Source: Carya illinoinensis
Lineage: Eukaryota; Streptophyta; Magnoliopsida; Fagales; Juglandaceae
Assembly (NCBI RefSeq): GCF_018687715.1
Contig: NC_056758.1
Coordinates: 22,982,501-23,046,500 of the forward strand
Direction of reading: 5' to 3'
DNA: 64,000 bases
Shown here: in pieces, positions 12,136 to 23,785 of the stretch
Layout of the letters: the number at the start of each line of letters is the position of its first letter
Position numbering within the stretch: the stretch's first letter is position 1
Made by a program: the position numbers and the translations under genes
The notes under the pieces: model-generated
Seen by the model: the letters and a program-made list of their open reading frames with translations, nothing else
What the model was told of the DNA's origin: nothing
Database searches by the model: none

Positions 12136-12385
12136 TGTTGGAGTATAGCCTCTCATATTGACAACATGGAATTGAAATCCAAAGAAGAAAAGCTCAAGGC
12201 AAAAAAAGAAAAGGAGAAGATTTAAAATACAGTTATTTCTGTTATACTTTTATCTCTATGTAGTGTAGTATAAATATCAGATAGACCTTCATGTATTAAT
12301 CATCAAGTATTGAGTTAATTCATATCAGATTACACAATCCTTCCTCTGTTTTTAGTTTTCTCTGCTATTCATCAAGTTCTCAACA
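12136..12385 (+). repeat. Copia 5' LTR
   Basis: Begins TGTTGGAGTATAG and ends CTCAACA. It should carry the promoter and polyadenylation signals of the element; a TATAAATA box at 12270-12278 (after GTAG) is the likely promoter core. The 3' LTR has AAAAATA at this place, one of the five LTR differences. Confidence 0.93.
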
Positions 12386-12400
12386 TGGTATCAGATTGAG
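12386..12400 (+). promoter_or_regulatory. Copia primer binding site
   Basis: TGGTATCAGATTGAG directly abuts the 5' LTR. The first ten bases match the 3' end complement of initiator methionine tRNA (usual TGGTATCAGAGC); the last positions differ. Confidence 0.9.
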
Positions 12401-12584
12401 AATTCACAAACACTGCTTCCGCATATTTTCTTTTCCTCTATTATTGCAATCTGCATTGCACACTCTGATCTTTCTACTTCAATTACAATCTTTCTACTTC
12501 GATTACATATTTATGCTCAAGAATCTTTAATTCTTGAGAATCTTGTTTCCCAATTCTTGCACTTTCTTTCCAATTCTTGGAAAC

Positions 12585-15500
12585 ATGGCAGAAGAAAACT
12601 CCCCTAATTCTTCAGCTTCATCTCGTATTCTTAACCCTTCAAATGATTCTTCTAGCCCATATTATCTTCATCCTAGTGATAATCTGGGTCCTCTCTTGGT
12701 TTCAGAAATCTTTGCAGGAGACAACTACATTGCTTGGAGTCGTTCAATCACTATTGCCCTCACTGTGAAGAACAAGATAGCTTTCATTGATGGCTCAATT
12801 ACTGCTCCTCCTACTACTCAGCATCTTAATCATACTGCTTGGCTTCGTGCCAACAATTTGGTACTTTCTTGGCTCATGAATTCTATTTCTAAAGACATTA
12901 GAAATAGTTTACTTTATGTTGCATCTGCTGTAGACCTCGAGAATGAGTTAAAAACAAGATACTTGAGAAGTGATGGATCAAGGGTTTTTCATCTTGAAAA
13001 ATACCTAAGCTGTATAAACCAGGGTTCATCTTCAATCACAGAATATTTCAGTGCTTTCAAGACTCTTTGGGATGAGTATGTCAATTATAGGCCATTTCCA
13101 ACTTGTAAATGTGGCAAGATGGCTTCTTGCACCTGTGATCTGTTCAAATTCTTGCTTCTTAGGCAACAGTCAGATTACATGTTGAAATTTCTGGTAGGAT
13201 TGAATGATTCTTATGCCTCAGTAAGAAGTCAATTGTTACTTGTTGTCGCATTGCCTAGCATGGCTAAAGTGTTTTCTTTGTTGCTTCAAGAAGAAAGTCA
13301 GCGACAATTGACCAACTTCACAAGCAATGACACACATGCTTTGTTGGCAAAGCATTATACTCAGTCTAATCAGAATACTCAGTCCAAGTTCATCAAAGAC
13401 AAGATGAAGAAATCCTCACTGCATTGTACTCACTGTGGCTATAATGGTCATACAATTGACAAGTGCTTTCAATTGCATGGTTATCCTCCTGGATGGACTG
13501 GACCTAAGGGAAAAAGAAACATTTCTTCTGCACATGCAGCCATTTCAACTGAAGAGGTCTGTATTAAAAACAGTAATGAGAACCAAAGGTTTAGTTTAAC
13601 TGCTGAAGAATTCAATAAACTCATAGCACTTGCCAATTCGAGTTCAACTACCCAGAACATTCATACATCCACAGCAGTAGTAAATCTAGCCACCACTCAA
13701 TTTTCTGGTAATTTTTTCAATCAATGCAATTCTATTTCTACCAAGTTAAATTCTAAATTTTCTTGGATCCTAGATACTGGTGCAACAGATCATATGATCT
13801 GTTCACCACTACTATATTCTTCTACTCCTAAACCAATTACAAATTCCATAAATCTTCCTAATGGTCAAACTGTTCCAGCATTGTATATTGGAACGGTAAG
13901 TCTTTCTAGCACATTACATTTGCATAATGTCTTGTGTGTTCCAAGTTTTTCATTCAACCTATTATCTGTTTCTAAACTAACCAAAGAATCTAATCTTTGT
14001 CTATCTTTCTTTGATTCCCATTGCCTTTTACAGGACCAATCAATGAAGAAGATGATTGGGATTGCCTATGAGAAACAAGGTCTTTATCACCTACCTCAAG
14101 CTTCTCCAAAAGCTAATTCCTGTCAGCAAAATCAGTTTAATCCTACACCAATTTCTGCATCAACCATTACTCGAAACCAGCCAAACCTTTGGCACTACAG
14201 ATTAGGTCATGTCTCAAATTCTAGAATACCTTTTCTTAGACAAATAGACAATTCAATAACATTTGATTGTACAAATGTCTGTGAAATTTGTCCACTAGCA
14301 AAGCAGAAAAAGCTTTCTTTCCCTGTATCACAAAGTATTTCTAATAAAGCATTTGAATTGATTCATTGTGATATATGGGGTCCATTTGCTACTATATCAT
14401 ATTCTGGTTTTAAATTCTTTCTCACTATAGTAGATAATTTTACAAGATGCACTTGGGTGTATATGCTTAAAACTAAATATGAGATCTCATCTTTACTACC
14501 AAATTTTTGTAACATGGTTACAAATCAGTTTAATACCTCTGTAAAAACCATTAGAATAGACAATGGTTCAGAATTTTTCCTTACAAAATTTTATAGTGAC
14601 AATGGAATTGTACATCAAAGAAGTTGTGTAGAAACTCCACAACAAAATGGAGTGGTTGAAAGAAAACATCAACACTTATTAAACACAGCTAGAGCTTTGA
14701 TGTTTCAAGCAAACTTACCTTTAATTTTTTGGAGTGATTGTGTATTAACTGCAGCCCATATCATAAATAGAATTCCAACTCCTCTTCTCCAAAATAAAAC
14801 ACCTTTTGAAATGTTATTTCAAAAATCACCAAATCTTTCTCACTTAAAAGTTTTTGGATGCTTATGCTTTGCATCTACAATTACTAGTCACAGACAAAAG
14901 TTCAATCCAAGAGCAACAAAATGTCTATTTTTAGGATATCCTTTTGTTGTCAAAGGTTACAAACTCATGGACTTAAACACAAATAAAATCATCATTTCCA
15001 GAAATGTTGTGTTTCATGAAACCAACTTCCCATTCAAAAGTCTTCCAGTTAATTCTGCCATACCTACTTTTCTGTTTCCTCCTTTAGAATTCCAGTATAA
15101 TTCCTCTCATATAAATAATCCTATCTCTTCTGATCAAAATATTTCATCACTGATTCCTAATGAATCAGATTCCTCTCATATTGACAGCATGCATCATACT
15201 GACTTAGCAAATCCTATCCCTACTGACATTGACAGCATGCACCAAAATGACTTAGAAAGTTCAGATTCATCTCACATTGATAGCAACCATCAAACTGACT
15301 TAGCAAATCCTATCCCTACTGTCAGAAAATCATCAAGGATTAAACAAACACCAAAATTTTTGCAGGATTATTATTGTGGTACTGCCTCATTGTTTCCTCA
15401 GGCAATCGACTCATCTGTTTTCATTGGTTGTTCCTCTAACACAGGTAATCCTTATCCTATATCCTCTTTTATTTCTGTCAGTAGACTTTCAGCATCACAC

Positions 15501-16817
15501 AAAGCTTTCTTAGCCTCAATTTCTATTATCAAAGAACCTAAAACATACCAACAAGCTGCAAAATCTCATGAATGGCAAGTTGCTATGAGGAATGAACTCA
15601 CTGCTTTAGAGTTAAATAAAACCTGGGAACTTGTTACTTTACCTAAAAATAAAAAGACCATAGGTTGTAAATGGGTTTTTAAAGTGAAATACAAGGCTGA
15701 TGGAACCATAGAAAGACATAAAGCAAGGCTGGTAGCCAAAGGCTACACTCAACAAGAAGGATTAGACTTCTTTGATAACTTTTCCCCAGTGGCAAAAATT
15801 ACTTCAATTCGGTTATTGTTAGCTATTGCTGCTATTAAGGGATGGTATATTCACCAATTAGATGTAAATAATGCTTTTTTACATGGTGAATTAAATGAAG
15901 AAGTTTACATGGAAGTACCCCCTGGTTTGGATGTTAAACATCCCAATGTAGTTTGTAAACTGTTAAAGAGTCTTTATGGCCTAAAGCAGGCATCTCAACA
16001 ATGGTTTGCCAAACTTTCTCAAGCTCTTCTTCAATATGGCTTTACTCAAGGCAGTTCTGATTGCTCACTTTTCATCAAGAAAACTGCAACTTCCTTCATT
16101 ACTTTACTAGTATATGTAGATGATGTTCTACTAGCTAGTGATAATCTAATTGAGATTCAGCAACTCCAGATATTTCTGCATGATAAGTTCACAATCAAGG
16201 ACTTGGGACAGCTGAAGTACTTCCTAGGATTGGAAGTAGCCAAATCAAAGTTTGGCATCTCTCTCTGTCAAAGAAAGTATACTTTGGATATACTTCAAGA
16301 TGCAGGTCTCAAAGGTTCCAAGCCAGCTGCATTTCCAATGGAATCTACTCTTAAACTTAGTGCAGATGATCCTAATCTCTATGAAGATGCCTCGGGTTAC
16401 AGAAGGTTAATTGGCAGGCTACTATATTTGACAGTTACAAGGCCTGACTTGGCCTATTCTGTTCAAGTCCTTAGCCAGTTTCTTGCTAAACCAGCAGTTT
16501 CTCATTATCAAGCTGCTATGCGTGTGCTTAGATACTTAAAAGCTACACCTGGACAAGGATTGTTCTTCTCTTCATCTTCAGATTTTCAATTAAAAGGTTT
16601 TTCTGACAGTGATTGGGCAGGTTGCTTAGACACCAGGAGAAGTGTTACAGGATATGCAATTTTTCTAGGAGATTCTTTAATCTCATGGAAATCAAAGAAA
16701 CAAGCCACAGTTAGCAGATCATCTACAGAAGCAAAATATAGGGCTCTTGCTGCCACAACATGTGAGGTGCATTGGCTATTATATGCCCTTCAAGATCTCG
16801 GTGTTGATCACTCTTAG
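12585..16817 (+). pseudogene. Copia gag-pol polyprotein, truncated by a stop in RNase H
   Basis: I chose the Met at 12585 because the usual gag start follows (MAEENS..., then YYLHPSDN); the frame is open from 12534. Order: gag with a YYLHPSD/GDNYIAWSRS segment; zinc knuckle CTHCGYNGHTIDKC (13425-13466); protease active site DTGA near 13773; integrase zinc finger (LWHYRLGH ... CEICPLAK) and catalytic core with D near 14370, D near 14553 and E near 14655; RT with YVDD at 16113-16124; RNase H with the first D (near 16611) and E (near 16725). I count 32 residues between the last two integrase acids rather than the usual 35, so three codons seem missing. A TAG at 16815-16817 ends the frame before the third RNase H acid. 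Apart from these defects the frame is open over more than 4 kb. Confidence 0.95.
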
Positions 16818-17165
16818 CCTACAATGCTCTACACTGACAGCAAATCAGCTTTGTCTATTGCAACTAATCTAGTACAACATGAAAGGACTAAACACATTCA
16901 AATCGATCGTCATCTTGTTAGGGAGAAATTGCAGCAGAATGTTATAAAGCTTTTCTATATTCCCTCAAGATTACAACTAGCAGATATATTTACCAAACCT
17001 CTCGGATCACTGCCTTTCCATCATAATTTGCGCAAGATGAACATTATCAATATACATGCTCATCTTGAGAGGGGGTGTTGGAGTATAGCCTCTCATATTG
17101 ACAGCATGGAATTGAAATCCAAAGAAGAAAAGCTCAAGGCAGAAAAAGAAAAGGAGAAGATTTAA
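16818..17165 (+). pseudogene. Copia RNase H C-terminal segment after the stop
   Basis: Same frame as the main polyprotein. It encodes the rest of RNase H: YTDSKSAL with the third catalytic Asp, HIQIDRHLVREK, and the terminal ADIFTKPL motif typical of Copia ends. The frame runs about 90 bp into the 3' LTR before stopping, as is common. It could be made only by read-through of the TAG just upstream. Confidence 0.9.
17064..17075 (+). promoter_or_regulatory. Copia polypurine tract
   Basis: TTGAGAGGGGG immediately before the 3' LTR, the expected plus-strand primer for reverse transcription. Confidence 0.85.
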
Positions 17166-17325
17166 AATACAGTTATTTCTATTATACTTTTATCTCTATG
17201 TAGTGTAGTAAAAATATCAGATAGACCTTCATGTATTAATCATCAAGTATCGAGTTAATTCATATCAGATTACACAATCCTTCCTCTGTTTTTAGTTTTC
17301 TCTGCTATTCATCAAGTTCTCAACA
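17076..17325 (+). repeat. Copia 3' LTR
   Basis: 250 bp, same length as the 5' LTR with five substitutions and no indel. It is followed by ACGTC and then the resumed solo LTR. Confidence 0.93.
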
Positions 17326-17330
17326 ACGTC

Positions 17331-18657
17331 CAACTCTCACGTCCATTAGCTTCATAAACATCCCTTGGCCATTCCCTATCAATTTCGTGTCTTGGTTTGT
17401 CCCCGTTCAAAAGTGGATAATGTACTACCCACAGCCATAGTGTAAAATACACTGTTATGTTGCTTTTTCTCAGCTGTTTGCAACGATGTGAGCTTTCGAA
17501 AAATAACTTATAACGTTGTAAGTATTTTCCAAACTTCACTTTAGATTTAAATATATTTTCTCTTACAATAATTATTTGACTGCTGGTTGTTTGATTCCAG
17601 ACTGAGTCCGAGGACTTCGGGGGTTGGATGGATTGAGGACGGAGTTGATTGGTTTTGTTGATTTGTGATTGGTTGATTATTTGTGCCTTGAGGTGTGCAT
17701 TACATGGAGCATACATGTGCATTTTATTTAAATTGAGAAAATCCTGTTTTATTTGCGTAAATGGATTTTCGGGTGCGTGTGTATCACGACCCCAAGCCGG
17801 GATGGGGTATTATCTCGGTGAAGCTCCTCTGGTCACTCGGGAGCGTAATATACTAAGTGACGTCCCCTGAGTTGTCGCTGGGCGACAACAGGAGCAGGCG
17901 GGATGGTAACGCTCTCGTACTGACTCCGTGGCCCTTGGCTGCGAGGGTTAGAGGATGCTTGGCTACATAAGCGTGGGGTGCAGAACTGGGCATCGCTCAT
18001 TTAAATGTCACACGTGTGGTCGTTACTTACGGTGTGACACAGGAGCCAGGGTGTGCAGATGACCCCTAGGGGAGGTCGTGGTGCATTTGGATTATTTGGT
18101 TATTGATATGAGTTGGATTTGGGCCAAATGTGACTTTTGGCGTGAGTTGGAAAGTAATACATTTTTGGGGCCAAATGGGATTTTTGGCGTGCATGGAAAA
18201 ATGTGGTTTACGAGTCATATGCATTTGCATTCTTTTATGCATATTGTTTGAGTTTTAATATGCTTTTATCTAGTGGCGTTTGGATCTTACTTACCTGCGG
18301 CACCATTTTTGGTACCATAGATTTTGATGCAGAGATCGAGGAGGAGAAGGAGGCTGAACCCGAGGATGCGGCTCCGCCGGAGTATTGATTTGGGAGTTTA
18401 TGCTTTGTAGTTGGTTTTGAAGCAATATTTGTGGTTTGTAATATTTTATTATGTAGGTTTTGAACGGGTTTGTATTAAACATAGAAAAAATTATGGTACT
18501 TAGTTATATGAATCTGTTTATCCGTTGCATGTTTTCTTTTGCACACTTGTTGCATGTACACACATTTGGCACTTGGCGATAGGGTGGTGACCCGTGATGT
18601 CACCACCCGGACGTCTCGATTTCCCCATGTCCGTACGTGGGATTTGGGGGCGTCACA
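17331..18657 (+). mobile_element. Second Tekay-family solo LTR, right part
   Basis: Continues the LTR broken at 12135 and ends GGGCGTCACA at 18657. It contains the palindrome at 17438-17454, the segment with ACCCCAAGCCGGG near 17790, GGCCAAATG...TTTGGCGTG words (18120-18195) and the GAG-rich block at 18335-18388. Confidence 0.9.
18203..18388 (+). CDS. Candidate LTR-borne short frame with acidic tail
   Basis: A 61-codon frame near the 3' side of the solo LTR: a hydrophobic stretch (SSGVWILLTCGTIFG) followed by an acidic, proline-containing tail (EAEPEDAAPPEY) and TGA. The corresponding frame is also open in both Gypsy-1 LTRs (about 19800-19960 and 26914-27072, minus) and in the Gypsy-3 5' LTR (to 47819). 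It is shifted in the solo LTR near 8450 and has a stop in the Gypsy-3 3' LTR. There is no known family and no evidence of translation; it could simply be conserved LTR DNA. Confidence 0.25.
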   Translation: MVYESYAFAFFYAYCLSFNMLLSSGVWILLTCGTIFGTIDFDAEIEEEKEAEPEDAAPPEY

Positions 18658-19531
18658 TATCCCATCCATTCACATGCATACACTTAATACTTTGGGTGCA
18701 TAAAAATGGGCTGCTGTAATAGCCCACTAGAAATTCATTGGTGGAATTTCTATAGACTTTAGGAATCTCATGAAAATCCCATAAGTTTTCACAAATTGAC
18801 TAATCACATAGGTTTTAGTCTGTCAGTGTTATCACTCACTATGGTGCTAGAAGCATGATTTTATTTATTTGAGGTAGTTTGAAATGTCAGAATACGTTAT
18901 GGTATGCGCCAATTGACTCAATTGATTGTTTAGGATTTTATGGCACAGTAATCTCGTTTTCAATTTTTGGATGATATGCTTGTTCGAAAACGCGTTTTGC
19001 TTTTTTTGAGGCACTTCGGTGTAGAATTTTGGTAAACAAATTGCAAAGCTAGGTTTGTATGAATATTTAAGATTTTTCAGTGCAAAGTTTATTTTTCACC
19101 TTCCCAGAGTGAATAGTAACCTCAATAGTAACACCTAGAGTAGTGTTTTTAAAATCACAGCGTGAAATATCCAAATTAGGGTAAAGAAGTTTTATTTGGA
19201 CAGTTGGCAAGATCTTAGCCACACTTGATTAATAGTATTAGACACTTGGCACAAAGATTAGATGGATTTGTGAAGGAAATCAATGTGTGAGAACAAGCCA
19301 CCTAAGCAAAACCCTATTCTTTCATCTGATCAACTAAATTGAGCCAGATCAAAGAGGGTTTTCACCCTAGTGAAACCCTAAATAGTTGGAATTCAATTGA
19401 AACTCCAAAATCTTGGTTGAAACCGAAACCCTAAATGTTTCCCCAAACCCTAAAGTTCGCCTTCAAATCCTTTTGATCCAATTTCTAGCATTGTGTTTAA
19501 TCACTTGATTAAATCACTTCCACATACTATT
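18658..19531 (+). mobile_element. LTR-like repeat, left part (start near 18715)
   Basis: 18658-18714 is the remaining flank of the solo LTR. At 18715 a segment starts TGTAATAGCCCACTAG, which resembles the TGTRAYRSCCC starts of Tekay-type LTRs. It has no gene. AAACCCTAA-like words at 19370-19450 are scattered, not a telomeric array. The segment is interrupted at 19531 by Gypsy-1 and resumes at 43412. A target duplication for this repeat cannot be seen because its right end is not recognisable. Confidence 0.5.
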
Positions 19532-21561
19532 TGTGACGCCCCCAAATCCCCACGCATGGACACGGGGAAATCGAGACGTCCGGGTGGTGACATCATGGGT
19601 CACCACCCTATCGACGAGTGCCAAGTGTGTGTATAAGCAACAAATGTGCACGAAGAAACACGCAGCAGATAAGCAAAGTCATTAACTAAGTACCAGAATT
19701 TTTTCTTAATTTAATACAAAGCTGTTCAAAACATACATAATAAAATATTAAAAAACACAAATATAGTTTTAAACCAAATAACAAAACCAAACTTTAACTT
19801 CAGCACCCCGGCGGAGCCTCATCCTCTGGCTCAGCCTCCTCCTCCTCATCCTCGATCCCTGTACCAAAATCTACGATACCAAAAATGGTGCCACAGGTAA
19901 GTAAAATCCAAACACCACTAGATAAAAACATATAAAAACTCAAACAATATGCATGAGAGGATGCCAATGCTCAAAACCCATAAAATCATATTTTTCCACA
20001 CACGCCAAAAATCTCATTTGGCCCACAAACATATCATTTCCAAATATCACGCCAAAAGTCACATTTGGCCCATATCAAACTCAAACTGTTAACCAATTCA
20101 TCCGTATACACCATGACCTCCCCTAGGGGTCATCCGCACACCCTGGCTCCAGTGCCACACCGCAGGTAACGACCACGCATGTGACACCTAAACGAGCGAT
20201 GCCCAGTTCCGCGCCCCGCGCATTTGTAGCCAAGCATCCTCTGGCCCTCGCCAGCGAAGGCCCATGGAGCCGGTGCATAGAGCGATGCTAGGTTTCGTAG
20301 CCAAGCATCCTCTAGCCCCTGCTCCCGTCGTCGTCCAGCGACAACCCAGGGGACGTCACTCAGTTTATTACGCTCCCGAGTGACCAGAGGAGCTCCACCA
20401 AAATAATACCCCATCCCGACTTGGGGTCGTGATACACATGCACCCGAAAATCCACTTACGCCAATAAAATAGGATTTTCTCAAATTAAATAAAATGCACA
20501 CGCATGCACCAGGTAAATGCGATTTCAATGCACAAAACGATCAACCAACCATAAATTAATAAAACAAGCAACTCCGTCTTCCATCCATCCGACCCCCAAA
20601 CTCAATCTGAATCAGTCCGGAATCAGCCAACCAACAACAAATAATTATTGAATAAGCAAAATATATTTAAATCTAAAAGTAGGGTTTGGAAAATACTTAC
20701 AGCGCTATATGGTATTTTTAGAAAGCTCGCGGCATTGCAAATGGCGGAAGAAAAGCAACGTAACAGTGAAATTTCACTGTGGTCGTGGGTTGTAAAATAC
20801 CCACTTTTGAACGGGGACAAACCAAGGCTCGGGATTGATAGGGAAGGGTCTAAGGATGTTTATGAAGCTAAGGGAAGTGGAGTTTGGCCGTGGGTGGCGG
20901 CAAAAACGGCGGAGGAAGGGCTTAAACGCCCAAAACGGAGACTAGCTCGTGGGAGCTGTTCCGGCGACTGTTAGAGGCCGGAAATGGGTGGGTTAGGATG
21001 GCAAGGAGTCGGTGATGAAGTGGTGAAGAGGTGGTGGCCAGAGGTGGAGCGACAGCGGCAGATCGGAGCAAAAACCATGTGGCTTGATGGACTTTTTTCG
21101 ACTAAACGGCGGCACGGTTGGTGATGAAACTTGGTGGGGTGGTTCACCAGAGGGAGGGGAAGAAAATGGTGGGGGTGGTGTGCCGCACGGTGGCCGGCGG
21201 CGGTGGGTCTGCGCAACTGGCGTGATCGGCGTGAAGGAGAGAAGAGAGAGAGAGTGCACCTGGGAGAGTGAACCGGGGAGGAGAGAAAAGAAAGAAAAAG
21301 GAAAAAGAAGAAAAAAGAGAAAGAAGAAAAAAAAAAGAAAAGATGAGGGGAAGGAAATGATATCCAGTCCTCACTTCGAAAACCAAAACAGATCCGCCAA
21401 AAACGACATTAAAAACCGTAAAACGACTAAATAAATAAAACACAACATCAAATAAATTAAAAACCAATTAAAATACATTAATTTAAAATAAGTAAACCAA
21501 TATATTAATTAAATTAAAAACAACCCTTCAGTGAAAATACATGTAAAAGCGGGTCATCACA
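19532..21561 (-). repeat. Gypsy-1 3' LTR
   Basis: 2030 bp; as read on plus it is TGTGACGCCC...GGGTCATCACA. It has the CAGTGAAATTTCACTG palindrome (20764-20779) and the acidic-tail frame near 19800-19960. A perfect antisense splice-donor-like word CAGGTAAGT occurs on plus near 19893. Long frames inside come from purine/pyrimidine tracts. Confidence 0.93.
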
Positions 21562-21573
21562 TCCTCCCCCCTT
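21562..21573 (-). promoter_or_regulatory. Gypsy-1 polypurine tract
   Basis: In sense AAGGGGGGAGGA abuts the 3' LTR. Just upstream in sense is TTTCGAGGACGAAATTTG, also present before the Gypsy-3 polypurine tract (50577-50592). Confidence 0.9.
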
Positions 21574-21679
21574 AAAACAAATTTCGTCCTCGAAATTTGC
21601 AAGATCAACCAGCAACTTAAAACAAGCCACATAATATCACATAAACCACCTGTGACCAAGATTAAGATACGTACCTTCA

Positions 21680-21955
21680 TTACTCAGACAAGTATAGGTA
21701 CTGCTCCCTCATGTCTGCTACTCGCTCCCAAGAGAAATCTTGAGCTAACGGATCTCCCCATGCCACCTTAACCAAAGGTATTGCCTTGGACCTCAACTGT
21801 TGCTCCTTCCAATCCATGATCTGCGATGGAACAACCTCATAAGTAAGGTCCGGTTGCAACTGAATACTCTCTGGGTCGACAAAGCGTGGCTCTTGTTGTC
21901 CAAAGCTCTTCTTCAGGGATGATATGTGGAAGACATCATGAATATCCCCAAAATA
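21680..21955 (-). pseudogene. Gypsy-1 chromodomain segment
   Basis: In frame with integrase but separated from it by the TAG at 21956-21958. The peptide has IHDVFHISSLKKSF, then LTYEVVPSQIMDWKEQQLR, IPLVKVAWGD and FSWERVADMREQY before TAA (21680-21682). This is the usual Tekay integrase tail plus chromodomain, thought to target integration to heterochromatin. It supports the lineage call. Confidence 0.85.
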
Positions 21956-22986
21956 CTATGGCAAAGCAACTCTATAGGTGACAGACCCTACCTTCTCCAG
22001 AATCTGAAAAGGGCCGACATACCTCGGATCCAGTTTCCTCTTCTTACCAAAACGCTTAACTCCTCTCATGGGAGAGACTTTGAGATAAACCCAATCACCT
22101 TCTTCAAAAGATAACTCTCTCCTCCTGGTATCAGTGTAGCTTTTCAGGCGACTCTGAGCTGCCGCCATTTTATCTCTGATGATCCGAACTTGGCTTTGCA
22201 TCTCTTGAATTATTTCGGGTCGAATTATCCTACTCTCCGTAACTTTATCCCAACACAAGGGCGATCTGCACTTCCTCCCATAAAGAGCTTCATAGGGAGC
22301 CATCTGAACGCTCGCATGGAAGCCGTTATTATATGCAAACTCTATGAGCGGCAAATGGTTTTCCCAACTCCTTTGAAATTCCATGACACATGCTCGCAAC
22401 ATGTCTTCAAGGGTCTGAATGGTGCCCTCTGATTGGTCGTCTGTCTGCGGGTGATACGCAGTACTGAACTTCAACTTAGTACCCAAAGCTGCCTGCAAAC
22501 TCTTCCAGAACTGCGACGTAAACCTTGGGTCTCGATCAGACACTATACTCTTTGGTATGCCGTGCAGCCGCACTATTTCTTTCACGTACAAGCGTGTCAA
22601 CTTACCCAAGGAATCAGTGTTATTAACAGGCAAGAAATGAGCACTCTTCGTTAACTGGTCAACAATCACCCAAACAGAATTTTTCCCACTAGGCGTCCTC
22701 GGCAAGCCCACTACAAAGTCCATCGTGATGTCATCCCATTTCCACTCAGGAATAGGGAGGGGTTGGAGCATACCTGCGGGTCTTTGATGCTCGGCCTTCA
22801 CTTGACGGCATGTGTGGCATTTCTCAACATACAAGGCAATATCCCTCTTCATTCCATCCCACCAATAACTTTTCTTCAAGTCCCGGTAAATCTTTGTACT
22901 TCCGGGATGAACTGAATAAGGAGCTGCATGAGCTTCTGCCATGATCCGCTCCTTGAATTCTGAATCTTTGGAGACCACTCTGCGAT
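21956..22986 (-). pseudogene. Gypsy-1 integrase
   Basis: HHCC zinc finger region (VHPGSTKIYRDLKKSYWWDG ... CHTCRQVK), then the core with ITMDFVVGLP (first Asp), IVSDRDPRFTS (second Asp) and TAYHPQTDDQSEGTIQ (Glu), followed by the YNNGFHASVQMAPYEALYGR block and the GDWVYLKVSPMRG segment. A TGA just upstream (near 22987) and the TAG at 21956 isolate it from RNase H and the chromodomain. The order RT-RNase H-integrase is that of Ty3/Gypsy. Confidence 0.92.
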
Positions 22987-23155
22987 CTCAGAACTGAAGT
23001 ATTCCACCTTTATCCATACTATAGTGCAACGGCCCTCGAGATTTTCTGACTCTTTTTCTGATATTCAGCAGCTTCGGATCCTTCCTTTGAAGAGTCTTCA
23101 ATTCTTCAAAATCAGTTACCCGAATATCAAGAACTGAAGATAAAATCTCTTCTTG

Positions 23156-23785
23156 CTATGAACTTTCAATAAGGAGCCTTCTCATCCCACAAAGCAAAGA
23201 ATCCAATTCCGACAGCTCGGCTTCATCTTCCAAGTGCGATTTTCGGCTCAAAGCATCAGCAACTATATTAGCCTTCCCTGGATGGTACTTGATCTCGCAC
23301 TGGTAGTCACTGATTATCTCTAGCCATCGCCTCTGCCTCATGTTCAGATTTTTTTGGGAAAACAAGTGCTTCAAGTTGTGATCGGTGTATACTTCACATG
23401 CTTCCCCATACAAAAAGTGCCACCAGATCTTGAGAGCAAAAACAATCGCAGCCAATTCCAAATCGTGCGTTGGATAATTCTTCTCATGGTCCTTTAGCTG
23501 ACGAGATGCATAAACAATAACCCGTCCTTCCTGCATAAGGACACGACCCAATCCGAATTTAGACGGATCACTGAAGACTACGAATGGCTTATGCGGTTCT
23601 GGGAGCACTAACACTGGTGCTGTCGTCAACCTATTCTTTAATTCTTGGAAGCTTCTCTCACACTTATTTGACCAAACAAATTTTGAATTCTTCCTAGTCA
23701 AAGCTGTGAGAGGTCCGGATAGGCGAGCAAAACCCTCCACAAATCTTCGGTAATATCCGGCAAGTCCCAAGAAACTCCGATCTCG
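23156..23785 (-). pseudogene. Gypsy-1 RNase H
   Basis: Encodes [15 protein letters not shown] (connection to RT), the RNase H start [33 protein letters not shown] with the catalytic Glu, [10 protein letters not shown] with an Asp, and the closing [16 protein letters not shown]. It ends at a TAG (23156-23158). A one-base shift near 23785 separates it from the RT frame. Confidence 0.9.

Larger units (their letters stand above)
12136..17325 (+). mobile_element. Ty1/Copia LTR retrotransposon, nearly complete
   Basis: A 5190-bp element with 250-bp LTRs (12136-12385 and 17076-17325), primer site, one long gag-pol frame and a polypurine tract. Flanks ACGGC (12131-12135) and ACGTC (17326-17330) are a target duplication with one mismatch. 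The LTRs differ at 5 of 250 positions (2%), indicating a fairly recent insertion; absolute age depends on the assumed substitution rate. The domain order gag, protease, integrase, RT, RNase H is diagnostic of Copia. I could not settle the lineage from memory. It is inserted in a solo LTR. Confidence 0.97.

Noticed and set aside
19370..19450. AAACCCTAA words suggesting interstitial telomere repeat
   Set aside because: Only three scattered copies with unrelated spacing; no tandem array.
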